Assembly (NCBI GenBank): GCA_963573305.1
Contig: OY754327.1
Location: 186,876,386-186,940,385 of the forward strand
Reading direction: 5' to 3'
DNA: 64,000 nt
Source: Pyrrhosoma nymphula
Taxonomy: Eukaryota > Arthropoda > Insecta > Odonata > Coenagrionidae
The notes below the pieces were generated by a model that worked only from the letters and a program-made list of their open reading frames with translations, had not been told where the DNA came from and did not search any database. Positions 1 through 12,710 of this stretch are shown piece by piece. Each line of letters begins with the position of its first letter. Within the stretch, counting starts at the first letter, position 1. A program made the translations under genes and the position numbers.

Positions 1-2024
1 ACGCCATTCGTTAAAAAAATAATAGAAAATGATAGAAAAAATGATCGTGTGATTCAGGCTTTAGACACCACACGAACCCACGTTCCTCGCGTAGAGAGAA
101 AGAGATAGAGAAAGAGCCGGAGGAAACGATGACGCCCCCAAGTTCGACGTAGTCTCGTCTGGTGGCGCCACGTTCGATGCAATTCGTCCCAGATAACTCT
201 CGGCACGCACGCACGCAATTCCCTCTCTCGGCACACACGCACACTCTCATTACGTAGCGTGCGTGCGTGAGTGTGCTCTGGCCCCACTCCCCCTTCTCAG
301 GAGGGCGAGGACATAATCTTCCGCAAGGGGCGGCACTTCCAGGTGGGGTTTCAATTAAGCCCAAGGGGGAGAGTCGAGATAGAGAGGCAGTGCCGTTAAA
401 ACTCAACCCCACCCCCAACCACACGACCCTGCGCCCCCTCCCACAAAGTCTTAACCCCCCCGCCCCTCCGGGGGTGCAGCAAGCAAGACCTCTCCCCTTT
501 CACCCCCCAGCCCATTCAAAGAACGAGAGAGGGGAGAAATGAGACAGGGGGAGGAGGGGAAGAGGCGATGCGCGCTCTTCAGAAAAGGAAAGCATCGATA
601 CGCCAATCCGCGAGATATCGATCCTCTGTCCCGTACACAAACAAACATTCACTCATTCGAGAACAACAATGATTTCACAGAGACTGTGATTTCATTTTCC
701 TTTCCAATAATATTTACTATTCATACTTCTGCAGAATAGAGCAGAAATGAATTCTCCCTAACGTAGGAAATAATATTCTATTCAATTACTGAGTGTACAC
801 CGAATTTCCGAGCACAAATAAAAAACAATCTGATGAGATGACACTTTTTTGTGTGAAAAGCACATCACACTTTTCTGTCTCTTCCATCAACCGATTCCAT
901 TTCCATGGTTACCTTCCTTTTTCCTGACGGTTGTCACAGCCACGCTCCCCTCATCGAAGTACTGCAGGGTAACATGATAGCGCAATGTGATTTTCAATAC
1001 GTTTTTTCCAAAATTTGAGAAAATTCAGCCAAATTCAACCTCTCAAACGATGTACAAGGTAAATATTTCTAGGAAATTTCAATTACTTAACAGATTCATA
1101 ACAATATCATCGCCCAAAATTTACTATAAATATAGCTCATCGCATATTAAATCTTAAAAATATGGATGACAAAGCAGATTCTCAAATCACGGTCATCTTT
1201 CAAATTAAAATAAATTACATTCCACAGAATACCTCACTTTGCTTGGCAAGCTTCCGGAGAATATAAGAATCGATATAAACGCCAACGGAATCGAAAAGGT
1301 ATCATCCGCATCTCCAAAACTCTTCAAACCCCTTGGCAACGTCTTCTGTACGAGAGATCCACCCGCCACCACGAATACCTGCTCCATTCGACCCACACGG
1401 AGACCTATTCGACAGAGCCTGCCCCATTTGTCGCCACTACGCGTCGAATGGAGCACCACCGCCACAGGGTGGGTGCGGTCGCATGTGAGGCGCTTTAAGT
1501 AAAGGGGAGGAGGAGGAAGAAGGAGGAGGACATCTTCTTCTTCCCGCGCCCATTGTTCAGAGTGCAGGTGGCGGGGAGGGAAGGAATGACTAGGAAAAAC
1601 GGAAGAGAGTCGAGACTCCCCCCCCCCCAGCCATTCTTACCCCGGCCGAGGTGCTCTTCGTCCAAGCCCCTTTTCCACCTCTCCCTCATTTGCCACCCCC
1701 TCAACCCCACCCACCCCACGCCCGCCCCCCACACCCAATATCCCAGCCCCCTTACCGGAGGCAAGTGCAGAAGGCAATCCCTGCCGTAAAGAGGGGAAAG
1801 CTCCAGCACCGGGTGGACGCCAAGAAACACGAGTGCTGATTGGTGGATTTAAAAAGGGCCATGGCGATCCTCGTGAGAGGAAGAGAAAAGCCCTCTCCTC
1901 GTGATCAGGTAAACTTTAAAAACAAGCCAACGGCCAAACAATGGCAAGCGTAGGGAAGCGGATTTGAAATTGATGAAAAACTGATGATCTCAGGCCTGAC
2001 CTCGAGGAAATTATGGATATCCAT
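1..2024. other. C-rich/AT-rich intergenic DNA, no gene recognised
   Basis: Two C-rich pyrimidine-skewed islands (about 270-560 and 1500-1800) sit in ordinary AT-rich DNA. Positions 198-275 are a degenerate GCAC/GTGC dinucleotide-type repeat that is partly self-complementary. Open frames across the islands are proline/arginine rich and occur on both strands at once, as expected from low stop-codon density, so none is called as a gene. Confidence 0.5.
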
Positions 2025-2080
2025 GATGAGAAAACCACCTTTGTTATTTCCGTGGAAATAGCAGAGGTGGTTTTCTCATC
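2025..2080. repeat. Near-perfect 27-bp hairpin with 2-nt spacer
   Basis: Arm 2025-2051 and arm 2054-2080 are reverse complements at 25 of 27 positions, separated only by GT. The arms start GATGAGAAAACCACC and end GGTGGTTTTCTCATC. A 12-base direct repeat (TTGATGAAAAAC) flanks the hairpin, at about 1970 and again just after 2080. The loop is too short for a microRNA precursor. A palindromic (foldback) element remnant or a template-switch product is more likely. Confidence 0.85.
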
Positions 2081-3104
2081 ATTGATGAAAAACGTTGAAC
2101 GGAAGCGCTTTTCCACCGCGACAGTGATTGCACCCGGTAAATGGCGATCAGCTGTTCGGGCATTCCTTGTTTCGTGATTACAGAGCATCACATTACATTA
2201 ACTCCCGTTCCACACCATGGAATCCGTCATTAATATCCCTTCATGAATAATAGAAATGATTGAAATCGACATGAGAATGTAAAGAACATGGTGATCGTCA
2301 CGTTTACCAAGGCCTAGTTGCCTTCAGAGATTTAAGAGATGAAAGTCAAAATTGTGTAGTTATAGTATGGAATGCAAAATTGAGGAAGAGTATAGATAAT
2401 ATTAAACAAGTGATCGACCCGATATTAGGGCTTAAAATTAAAACACACCCGAAGAAATTCGTAGTGGTCCAGGCAGGGGCGGTTACTTGCATCGGCTCTT
2501 GGGGTATGGAATACCCTCCAGGAAAAGGGGGTTCGTGGGTCTCGTCCCGAAAATTCGTAACAAACTATGTGCAAAATGGCGGGTTATAATTGGTTTGGAA
2601 GCAAAGGTTTGCCTTTAAAGAAGAGCAAGTTATTACTAAATGTATGTTTCCCACTTAGATTACCACTAAGTTTTGACTAATTCCAAAATTATTTTGATTT
2701 ACATTTACTTTTAGCCAGTGGTTTTAAAAACAGTTTTAGTTAAAATTCAACTGGATTTTAATGTAAATTATCCAAAACGTCGACAAAATATAGGCTCATA
2801 ATTTAAGGTCTATGACAAAGAAATACACTGAGTTTTTGGGGGTTGCCCCTACTTGCCCCCCCCCTTTGGGCCACCAATGGGTCCAGGTGTGCATCCCTGC
2901 AACTAACCATAATGAGGAATAAGAAATGCTTATTAAAGCTTGCGAATTAGAATGCAATAATGGGGGAAGGGAGGGATGGATTTGAATTTGGAGGGGAATA
3001 GGCTAGGAACTAGAAATTACTGCCGTGAGAAGGCAGTTGAATTTTATAGAAGAGAGAAATTAGTAATAACAATAAATGACCTCAAACATAGGTACACATG
3101 AAAA
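2081..3104. other. Intergenic, nothing recognised
   Basis: Ordinary AT-rich sequence with a short C-run near 2855. No coding or structural signal was recognised apart from the LINE that begins downstream. Confidence 0.4.
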
Positions 3105-3900
3105 ATGCTGGGGCACACAGGGATATATCAAATTAATTATATCATGGTAAAACTTCAAGGAATGATAAAAATTTTAGAGGAAGGAATGAAAGACTATGGA
3201 ATGAAAATAAATGCTGGGAAAACGAAAGTTATGAGAGTGAATGATGGAGTAAATGTGAATGTTATGACAAACGAGGGAAGGATAGAGCAGGTTAGGAAGG
3301 CAGGTTAGAAGATATATAGATATCTGGGGAGCATGCTGACGAAAGATTGGAAGAGTGAGGTAGAGATTAAGTCAAGAATAGCTATGGGAAAGGAAGCTTT
3401 TAATAAGAAGAGAAATGTGTAATGCATCGGTATGGAACAAGAACTGAGGAAGAGACTGGTGAAATGTTACGTGTGGAATGTTATGTTGTATGGATGCGAA
3501 ACGTGGATATTGGGAAGAAGAGAGAGGGACAGGATCAATGCTTTTGAGATGTGGGTGTGGAGGAGGCTAGAAAGAGTGGAATGGGTGGATAGAGTAAGAA
3601 ATAGTGAGGTGCTGGGAAGAGTTAGGGAGGAAATAACACTGCTGAAAACAATACAGAAGAGAAAGGGAAACTTGATGGGACACATTTTAAGAGGGAAGGG
3701 AATTTTAAATACAGAAGTCGAGGGAGCAGTGGAGGGAGAAGAGGAAGAAGAATGCTGAAAATGACAGACGAAGTAAAGATAAGAAGTTACAAGGAAACCA
3801 AGGAAGAGGCCCGGAACAGGACGAATTGGAGACAGCTTTGGTGTTTGGGAACTACCAGTACGCAGAATACCAGTCGATGATGATATCATGGTCATTCATA
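3105..3900 (+). pseudogene. LINE family A, 3' part of reverse transcriptase ORF (copy 1, degenerate)
   Basis: The plus-strand reading shows the end of a LINE reverse transcriptase palm and the C-terminal region. The first part has the pattern LEEGMKDYGMKINAGKTKVM. The same frame continues through in-frame stops at 3306 and near 3420 into KCYVWNVMLYGCETW and RINAFEMWVWRRLERVEW, then a region matching the usual tail (GHILRGKG). A frameshift near 3750 leads to a final YKETKEEARNRTNWRQLW block. The YG-ETW plus W-WRR motif pair is typical of LINEs that databases label endonuclease-reverse transcriptase. The catalytic YADD region is missing, so the copy is 5' truncated. Two further copies of the same C-terminal type lie at 10270-10674 and 60350-60583. 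The clade assignment is open. Confidence 0.85.
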
Positions 3901-3902
3901 GG

Positions 3903-4640
3903 TACATCTACATAATAATACCCTGCGAGCCGCCACATGGGCGAGTGGCAGGGGGTGTTAGGACACCAATCGTGTAAATGGTGTAAAGGAGAATGTTATA
4001 GGGAGGTGAATAGGTGAAGTGAATTTCAGCAGTGTTTTGAGTGGATCTCAACTTTTATTATGGTCACTTATTGTGCGTGGGAGGAACGAATTTTTGTAAC
4101 TGTCTGTTCGGGTATGTATTTCTTCAGTTTTATCTTTTCTGACGGACCTAGATATGTAGTGCATTGTCAAAATGGCATTCTCTGTGTCAACTGTTCTGAA
4201 ATCTCAATCCTATCGTGTCGCCTCCGAGTCTCAATCGGTTCCCAACCTAATCCCTCTAAAAGCAGTTAAACACTCTTTGTTCGCTCGTAGCAATTATTAA
4301 CGACACGCTCAGCTTTCCTTTGTAATTTATTTATTTTTCGAATCAAATCTTTCTGTCCAGGGTCCTAAATGCTCGCGGCGTATTTGAGGTGTGGCCTAAC
4401 CAGAGCGAAGTAGCACCTCTCTTTCACTTTTTCATCCGAGGACCTTCCCACAATACACTCCATAAATCCTAGTTTCTTTAAGGGCCGCATATGTTTAATG
4501 TGTTTGTTCTCCACGATAGGTGTGCAGTCAACGAAATTCCCAGATATTTTACTTCGTCTGACGACTTTATGTCTCCTCCACCCACAGTGTAGATATGAAG
4601 TTGCTGTATTGATTTGCGCAATAAGTGAAATGCAGTTCTT
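3903..4640 (-). pseudogene. LINE family B, 3' end (copy 1, decayed)
   Basis: This stretch aligns by eye over several hundred bases with the antisense of the better preserved copy at 46103-46756, for example the blocks for AGCTTTCCTTTGTA, CGAAATAGCACCTCTC and CTAGATATTTCA. The reading frame is destroyed. Its left edge holds the 3' terminus: a TACATC-type tail (3903-3920), then a stem-loop with arms CCCTGC (3921-3926) and GCAGGG (3948-3953), then the conserved GGTGTTAGGACACCA segment. The element lies head to tail against LINE family A copy 1, with only a few bases between their 3' ends. Confidence 0.8.
3921..3953 (-). other. Conserved 3'-terminal stem-loop of LINE family B, copy 1
   Basis: Outer stem CCCTGC/GCAGGG, inner GCC/GGC pairing around an A-rich loop. 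The outer stem differs from copy 2 by a T-A for C-G exchange on both sides, a compensatory change. Confidence 0.7.
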
Positions 4641-7600
4641 TAACTAAGATTTAGTTCAAGCCCCCACACCTGGCACCACGAGCAAACGTTGTTTAGGTCC
4701 GATTGATAGGGCCGTATGTTATGTCAAGGTGATGTTGTTTAGGGTCGGCAAAAGTTCGCGTTTTATTAAAATACAATCAGAGTAACCGAATGCAAGAACG
4801 TTAAATAATACGAGGTATAACACGCTAGATTCATAGGATTAATAAGTGTGCTTGCCACTTAACAATTAATTTGTACATGCAGAGACAAAACTGTTGTAAT
4901 AATATCACTGACAGTTCTTCACATTAGAGAAAAAGCGCGGGTGAATTACATGACTTTTCTCTGATTAGGAAATAGTGAAAGAATTTGCACTCACAACATG
5001 AATTCAGCGAAGCGGGAAACGAAACTATTACTTGACTAATACACGTAGTTTCCGAGGTGATAACTTTTTTCAAATGACGTGGAATCTCAGCTCTGCAAAA
5101 ATTAAAAACTCCATAAACTCATTTCGTGTATTCCCACACAGTTTTCATAAAAATAGAGAATCAATAGTAAGAGATCGTGCCAGGTTTTCATCACAGTTCG
5201 ATAAACATTTCAGATGATTCTAATTTATCTGTCGCCGATTTACATGTAAAATATTGTTCGTTATTATTTATCAATAACACCTGGCATTAATGATTTTTCA
5301 ATTGGATGACATGAGCGATCACACGCAAAATTATCCGTTTCTTAATTGCGGGACTGTCCATCGATCAGTGATATGTTAAGAGACGTGTCACTGATAAATA
5401 ACATAGGCAAAGCGTAGCACCGTCCAAGACTATCAGTATAATAAATCCATAATAATGATGTATCTATATCGCAATTGAATTTGAATATTACCAAATGGAT
5501 TCATTCAAACGGCCTTCAATATATAACTCATGATAAAACAAGTTATTATGCAAGTTCAAAAGAAAGTCGCGACGATTCACTGATTAATCATCACTAAATG
5601 TTAATTTAAAATAATTTGGGATAGTATTTTAGTAATTTCCTTAAGAAGTGGAACCTACTTAAACAAGTTTACAGAAATAACGGACTAATAAGGTCAGATT
5701 TCCAAATATTTGCAACTAATTAATAAAAATAAACTGTACAAAATGCCGGTATACCGATAATATGGCGTCGGTACTACCGGTCCAGGACTAGTAGCGCTTT
5801 AAAATACTCGTCGGTTATAGAACGGTATCGGTTTTGCCAGTAAAGGCGTGAAGATCAAATATGCGAATGTGAAATCAAAATATTTCTGTAATTTCAATTT
5901 GAATGTTAGACTGGCACTTGTGAAAGAATGCGTTTTCTATGCACTAAAAATAGGTCTATTTGAGTTCTTCAACGCAACGAAAAAAATATTTTTATTTTTA
6001 ATTATGACAGTTAAAGCCTTCAGAGTTTCATCTGAATGATGTAGACGGCGCACAATCGATGGGGCGAAGATGAAGTGCAACGTTTTATTCCTTCAGCTCA
6101 CGGAATCGACTGGAGGAGGTGGAGGGGGAGACGCTGGCGGGAGTGTGGAGGGGGAACTGAGGCTGTGGAGGGTGGAGAAGGACGTTCAATGAGGGGAGGA
6201 GGGTGTTGATTAGTCGTTATGGGAGCGGGGAGGATGTGGAAATGGATTATGACGGCATTCACGACGGCCCTTAAAAAAAGATTTAGGGTTTAACCGGGGG
6301 GTTGCTTCACACACAAGCAGACCCTTACAGTTCGATCTGCGCATCCACGAACCATCTAGGGTTTCCGGGGAGGGTGGGCAGGGTAGGGTTCCCTCCCTTT
6401 TGAGGGTCCGAATGGAAGCCGTGGCTTCCTTCGCATTTGCGCCCCTAGAGGGGGTTAATATTGTTCTCAACGTGCCAACACCAAGCGCGGGCTTTTCCCT
6501 CCAAACCCACAACGAATCGAAATCGAGTCAAGGTCAAACATGGGCTTAGAAGTAGGAAACGTTACTTTGTAGCGCCATCAGGGTCAGTGGTATCTTAAAA
6601 ACCTAATTACAGAGTTTATGTCTCCAAGAAATAAAATGGTAGCAAAATTATTTAATGAATTACAATCAGTATTCGTCATTAATTTGGATTTTTATTCGTT
6701 AAAACACATTTTAAAAATAATAAAGGGGAAATGGTTTATGTATAATCGATATGGAAAGACTTCCGAATTTTTGGGCTGAAATGGGTGTTAACTAATTATA
6801 TATTACTCGTGAAATTCTGTGCGTTTGTGGTGCCTACATTTTATTTTACGTAACATTAGGTCTGTTATCAGTACAAAACCGTATTTAATATTACCACCGC
6901 AAATAATAAATAAAGAGATTTTACACTGGTTTTCACTCGTTCAGCGGTGATCCACCTTTCTTGTGTTCCTGAAACGACTACTAAAATTCACGTCCTGCAT
7001 TCATAAGAGATTTACCACTTAAGGACGTTATATCCCTCCGCAGAAAAGGCTCTGCAGAACCTTGCGAGGTCGAAGATAACGAGTTTAGTTTAAGTCGTAG
7101 AGCTGATCGGTTTTCACTGATCGTTTGAATAAGGATCAATGATTGCGGCGAGTAAACAATATTTTCATTATCATTATTCATTAAAGAGCACCAGGCACTG
7201 GAAATCGTAAAAATAGGCTGATTTCCGCCTTTTTTCCTTAGACATTGAAATCTTAATTGTAACATGTCTTCAATTCGCCGCAGGGATTCATCCTTCTCTT
7301 CTACTATGACATCAAATTCAAGACCCATAGGTGCATACTAACGTTGCAATTTATTATTTCCCGAACCATGTTTTCACTATTTTAGGCATGGAAATTTTTT
7401 CTCTCCGTGGCGCTGCTCATAGTCCCCCCACTCCCGCTAACGTCACCCTCCACCTCCTGGCTCCTTATCTCTCTCGAGCCATTCCAAGGCCAACGACCAA
7501 CTCGATCGTGGGCCACTCCCATGCCACTTCCACTCCCTCGTTCCCCTCCGTCTCTTCAGTCTTCGTTTAGTCGCAGGTGCATTCGTCTCGTCTGTGCTGC

Positions 7601-7868
7601 GAGCGAATTCGACAGGAAGAGCGAAGAACCCCTCGCAATTGTTTTGCAAGGACTGGACTTAGGGTCCGCGACTTAGGCATAGCTTTAAATTTGACACGCT
7701 GCTGCGACTCTCCAATGCGTTTTAGTCGTCACCTACTCAGCACTCACTTTCACAGTGTCCTAGGAGGCTAGATGTTTACCTATCACATACTTAGTTGCAT
7801 CTTTCTGTTCGTCATCGATTAGTGCACCCAACTCATTTTAAAAAATAACCTATATGGGTTATTCCACT
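4641..7868. other. Long AT-rich stretch, no gene recognised
   Basis: No coding signal was recognised. Positions about 5745-5835 contain repeated CGGTA/TACCG words of the kind seen in the ends of some hAT-type elements, too short to classify. Positions 6110-6240 are G-rich. The minus-strand frame at 6210-6512 (100 codons) and the C-rich block at 7425-7560 show no recognisable domain. Confidence 0.4.
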
Positions 7869-8239
7869 GTGACCCACATTACATATTGTCCAGTTATTGT
7901 ACCTTTGTTTAAATATTTTCAATTGTAGCTACATATACCCCCTAATTTTTAAGTATATTTGTGAACTACACATCAAATGTGTTGTTAACATGTTAGCAAA
8001 ATATCAGTTGTTTTACACAAAAAGTATACAAATTAATTTCAGTGTGTGACCCACATTACTCCAAAAAGACATGCATACATGTAGGTACTAAAAAATATTT
8101 TATTTCCTTCATACAGCTTGAGAAGCATGAGTTACATTCCACTTCTGAGTAATTGAATGTTCAATATGTGATTATAAATAGCAACATTCTCACTTTCAAT
8201 GCACTGCATGTAATTAGACCTTAGCGTGACCCACATTAC
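7869..8239 (+). repeat. Three spaced copies of GTGACCCACATTAC
   Basis: The 14-mer occurs at 7869-7882, 8046-8059 and 8226-8239, with start-to-start distances of 177 and 180 bases. The first and third copies continue identically into ATAT or ATATCA. The DNA between the copies shows little similarity, so this is either a very decayed tandem repeat of about 178 bases or a spaced motif. Confidence 0.75.
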
Positions 8240-9054
8240 ATATCATGAAACTGCAAATACCCCTTATAGTTAATAGTTTCCGGTGGTTATAATTTATCAT
8301 TTATTTGTTCCTTGAAGTAAAATATCTCATCTGCTCGCTTTGGCCATGGACCAGGCTGGGGTCCAGAGGACCCCAGTATTTTTTTTTTGCGGCAACTATT
8401 AGGAGCTCACCTCAATGTAAATTCCTTTTCACATTTTAAGAAAATACCTCTGTGTGTGACGCAGTCATTGACATGCTAGGCACAATATAAAAAATATAAT
8501 AAAAATGATCTGGATCCCAGGGTGTAGCAAATGGTAGTTTTTGAGGCAATGTTTTGTCTTCAATCTAGAAATTTAGTTGTGAAATTTATACAGAAACATT
8601 TCAGGTGCAGATGGTGTAGAGTATCAGTATCGTAGTTCTCATACTGGTTTTTCACAATCTCATTTATGTCTTACACTTACACGTTCGAAATCCAATGGAG
8701 ATTATAGATTTTGATAATTGCAGAGGGGATTCAATGCACATTGTGCAAACCGAAACCCTTATGGAGCTTGAGCCTGAGTAAGATGGGCAATAAACTGACG
8801 CCTCGGAGTGTACTACGGAATTTACAACGAGAGTCCCGGGAATTTCCAAGGAAACGAGGATCCTCTAAATTCCGAGAAGGAGCGGAAACGGGAATTTCCC
8901 AGAAGTAGAGGTTTGCGACTCGCAGCCCGTCTACGTGAACAGCTGTAAAAAAAGAGGATAAGGCACTTATTGTTTGTTCTAGCTCGAGGCATATAGTTTG
9001 CCTGCACACTTCACTAGTAAATGGGCGCAACATTAGAATTTTTTTCGTCTTGAT
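8240..9054. other. Intergenic with two kappaB-like words
   Basis: No gene was recognised. GGGAATTTCC occurs at 8838-8847 and 8890-8899, matching the Rel/NF-kappaB consensus GGGRNNYYCC. The flanking DNA (8825-8905) also repeats purine-rich GGAAACG words, so the two sites could simply be parts of a short repeat. Confidence 0.35.
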
Positions 9055-9483
9055 TCAACATCGGGTGTGACGAAGATATTCGTCAGCCATTATTAGCGTT
9101 GGAGGAGGAGGCTGAGCAGGAAGTGATGGGAGGCGATTTTTCAGGCAGTGATGTGGATTCCGTTTAGGAGCAATCGGAGACCGATAGTGAGGAAGATGCC
9201 GCTGATGCAGACAGAGATAGTGATAGTAACAGAGACCCTATTGAAGAAGAAAGTCAAGCAGCCGCAAAACGACCAAGAGGCAGAAAGACAGCCTACGTGC
9301 GAGGAAAAGGCAGTTATTGCCGGCGTAATAAAGAGCCCGAAAGAAGTTTTTACTATGTCCTACCCGATGTTGTCCATCCTAATAGCCGTTTTACGGGAGT
9401 GAACTTATATAGCGAGATAATTTTTCCGCACATACAAGATTCCCTTAAAAATTGGCTAAAAAGACTGCTTTCAAATAACTAAA
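9055..9483 (+). pseudogene. piggyBac-like transposase N-terminal remnant (tentative)
   Basis: One plus-strand frame from about 9068 to the stop near 9480 runs for about 137 codons with a single internal stop (TAG near 9164). It encodes an acidic, serine-rich stretch (EEEAEQEVMGGDFSGSD, then EQSETDSEEDAADADRDSD), a basic patch (KRPRGRKTAYVRGK) and then a block with an RNKEP core. An acidic N-terminus followed by a basic patch and a hydrophobic/tryptophan block is the usual layout of piggyBac-family transposase N-termini. The catalytic DDD core is absent. No TTAA-flanked inverted repeats were found. Another acidic nuclear protein, such as an unrelated transposase, is a real alternative. Confidence 0.35.
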
Positions 9484-10269
9484 AAAATAGGGTTAATCAT
9501 TTTCCTGCATCATTTTAAATATTGAGGAGCCTGAAATGTAGCTACGGGGACTGATTCAAAGGAAGGTTCGATTCAGCTTTTGACTCAGGGAAAGGGACAG
9601 AAAAACTCGACTCCTAAGTTAATCGTGCAGCAACGCTGACCATGTACAACGAGCACAGGAGTACTCTGTGTACTACCTGCAATTGAGTGAATTATTAACT
9701 TTATGCAATGTTCAAATTTAAATAGACCATTATTATGAATTTAGCAAAACAATTTCTACATGCTAACGCTACGCTACGTTACGTTTTCTACGCTAACCGG
9801 CGTAAAAAATGTTAATGAACCTTGAAAAAGTAAACAGAAAATTTTAAATTTTAAATACCGTTTCTTTCAAATGTTGTAATAACTGCTTGTTTGGTGAAAA
9901 CAAAACTGTTACATTTTTAAATGAATTTCAAAATCTCAAGCATAATATATTTAAAGTATTTCTCTGTACATTTAAAACATTAGCATCAATAAATAAAATT
10001 TGATTTCAGTAATTAACACCAGTTGTGCAATGCTCATTTCTGATCCTCAGGCTGGTCATATATATAAAGACTTTTTTATTTCAATTTTGACCACCTTTTG
10101 TATACTTCTGCATCACTGTACGATGGACCGAAGGACGCTAAGAAACATACATGGCTTTAAACCATGGACCGCAAATGACACATTCAAGTATTCTACCAGC
10201 TGATTGGTAGGTTCTTGGACAGTCCCCATTCTGTATCCCTACCTCATAGAAATTGTCTCGCTTTCCCTC
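9484..10269. other. AT-rich intergenic, nothing recognised
   Basis: No recognisable coding or repeat structure apart from short GCTACGTTACG-type internal repeats at 9760-9800. Confidence 0.4.
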
Positions 10270-10674
10270 CTAAGGATGGCCCGTTATTAGATCCCTCTTC
10301 AATTCTTCATATCTTCTACCTCCTCTTGTTTCGTCCAGAATTCCTATCCTCCTCCTTCCTCTTCCACGCTTCCCCAGTGTTCTCCCCTCTATCACTCTTT
10401 TCAACATGCCCTCTCCTCTCAAAACCTCCTCCATCCATCTCTTCTGCCTTCTCCGAACCTCTGCCACAAGCTTCCTCTCCTCTCCGACCATATCCAATAC
10501 CTCCTCGTTCGTTTTTCTCGCCATCCAGCTAACCTTCTCCATCCTTCTCCAAACCCACATCTCAAACGCCTCAAGTCTACGCACATCCTCCCTTCGCAAT
10601 GACCAAGTTTCCGACCCATATAGCGCCACGCTCCATATTAAGAATGACACAGAGCATATGCCAGTTTTTGGCAT
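10270..10674 (-). pseudogene. LINE family A, C-terminal part of RT ORF (copy 2, uninterrupted)
   Basis: An open minus-strand frame of 134 codons carries the family A C-terminal signature. In order it has SVALYGSETWSLRREDVRRL, EAFEMWVWRRMEKVSW, the RRRQKRWMEEVLRGEGML block, KRVIEGRTLGKRGRGRRRIG, and finally RRYEELKRDL. This corresponds to the region after the RT thumb in LINE ORF2 proteins. No YADD or endonuclease domain is present, so it is a 5'-truncated copy. The open frame suggests it is younger than copy 1, although 134 codons could survive by chance. Translation begins in the middle of the original ORF, and the ATG at the start is not a genuine initiator. Confidence 0.85.
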
Positions 10675-12710
10675 ATTCTAAAATAAGTCACCCTAGGGTG
10701 ACGAGCCATAGGTCAGTCAGTTTTATTTCGTTGAATTACTGATGCTCAATTTTATTTTTCAGAATTCTCTCTTTGGACTTTTCATCTATCGAATAAATAT
10801 AATTTAACGTAGACCATACAAATTTTTGCTCCAGTTCACACTTGCAATGACGTTGTGGTTTATTTTTTTCTCTATTCCATTTCATTTCCGGGCAAACTTT
10901 AGATGAAGTTATACTCGTATTGCAAAAATCTTGGAATAAAGGATTTAGGCCGCAGTCACGAGAAGTATTTTACTTCTGTACTGAAAATAAATAGCCCCGG
11001 ATATTTTTCTTGTTAGCGGAAGTGGACTAAATTAAATCCCACTTATAGACATGTTACGTCTGTGTGAGGTGAGTATCAAAGATCGCGGATAGATAACAAG
11101 AGGAAGACTGAATGAATCACTCGTAAACAAAGATTCCCTCGGCCTTCGTCCAAAGGGTCGAGTGATGACGTGTGGCGTAATAAGAGATAAGCACCAGGTG
11201 GACTGCCGGTCACTCATTGGTGACTGACTAAATAAGCCACGCCCCATAGAACCCTCAAAGATGCCCCACTCCTCCCAGTAAAGTTACCCAACCCACTGAA
11301 ACTGAAGCAGCGGCTCTCGGAACTAACCCCAGTGACGGTTGGTCTGGATTTTTGAATGGTATTGAACGTCCTTAAATTAATCCTTTTGTCTTTTTTTCTT
11401 TCTCGTGAAGTTTTTGTGAAAACTTAACTTTTCCGGCATAATTTCGTGGAACTTTTTCATATTGATAATAAATAAATAACTTAAGGGTGTTCACATAGAA
11501 CTTCTAACTTCTCACGATCAAGGTTTCACTGCTGTACAACATTATCGGATCGCAGAACGTCATCGGGACCGTTGCTGAACCACGTCATCAGGAGCTGATT
11601 CATTTCTTCCGCAACTAAAACCTGTGAACTGAGAAATTAAACATTTTATGCGGATACAGTAAGTCACTCATTGCTTATCAATTACTCTACCTATTTATAA
11701 CACATGAGTTTTTCATGAATAGCTGAAGAATTAATTGGTACATGGTGCCACTCGTAAGTTTCCGAAATTCGCACGCTGCGTGCGACCGAGTGCTAATACG
11801 GAAAAACGCCACCAGATGCCGCTTGAAGACGCTTCTCACAATCACATTTTGATTTATCAATTTTTTAATGCCAATATTGGCGCCCCGCGGGAACCAGTGT
11901 GGTAACTACTAGCTAGTGAATAGCGTCCACACACTCCAAGTTCGAGTTACGCAGCGTTTTATTTGCTTGGCGTGCATCCGAGGGATACGAGGAGACCACG
12001 TTATTTACAACCACAGTGCTTCTGTGAAAAGTGGCAAGAACAAAACTCGACAACTATAAGCATAGAAATCCTTTATATTTATAGGCAGGCATTATATAGG
12101 CATAAAGTAATATAAAAATATACTGCGATTAGATATTTTAAGTATACTTGACAATAAGCAGATAACTGCGAAATTCGATATAGAATGGTGGTACCACATG
12201 AGGTGAAGTGTCGTGCCTTTTATGTGAGTTGATAACTTCAGCATTATGGACAAGGAATGTTTGACAAGGAAAGTCTTATGATACATTTCATAAGATATGA
12301 ACTTCACAAAATGTTCTAAAGTGACATTTTAATCTTTTTATATAGGGTTCAATACAAGGATTCAGTCACTAGTAAGTATAGGTGAGTTACCATGGCAATG
12401 CCCAGTCCATTGTTGGCGGGCATTGGACAAGGACGGGAGCTCGGGACGACGCGGAGTGGGTGGGGGGGGAAGGGGAAGGAATGAGGGCGCTTTGCGACCG
12501 CTGGTCTCGGGGAGGAAGAAGCCAAAGACAGGACACTCAATCAGATTTCGAATACGCACACTCCACGCTCAGGTGCGCCATTTCTTTCCGCTGCGGCAGA
12601 CTACAGAGATTCCGTGCCGAGAAAGATACGACCCGTAGCGCGCGCCCCCTGGATGCACGTGACCCTCAACACTCGCCCCTACACAGTCAACGTCCTCCTC
12701 ATTGCGCGAG
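10675..12710. other. Intergenic, nothing recognised
   Basis: AT-rich with a GC-rich patch at 12400-12710. No domain was recognised in any frame, and the GC-rich patch has overlapping open frames on both strands. Confidence 0.4.
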
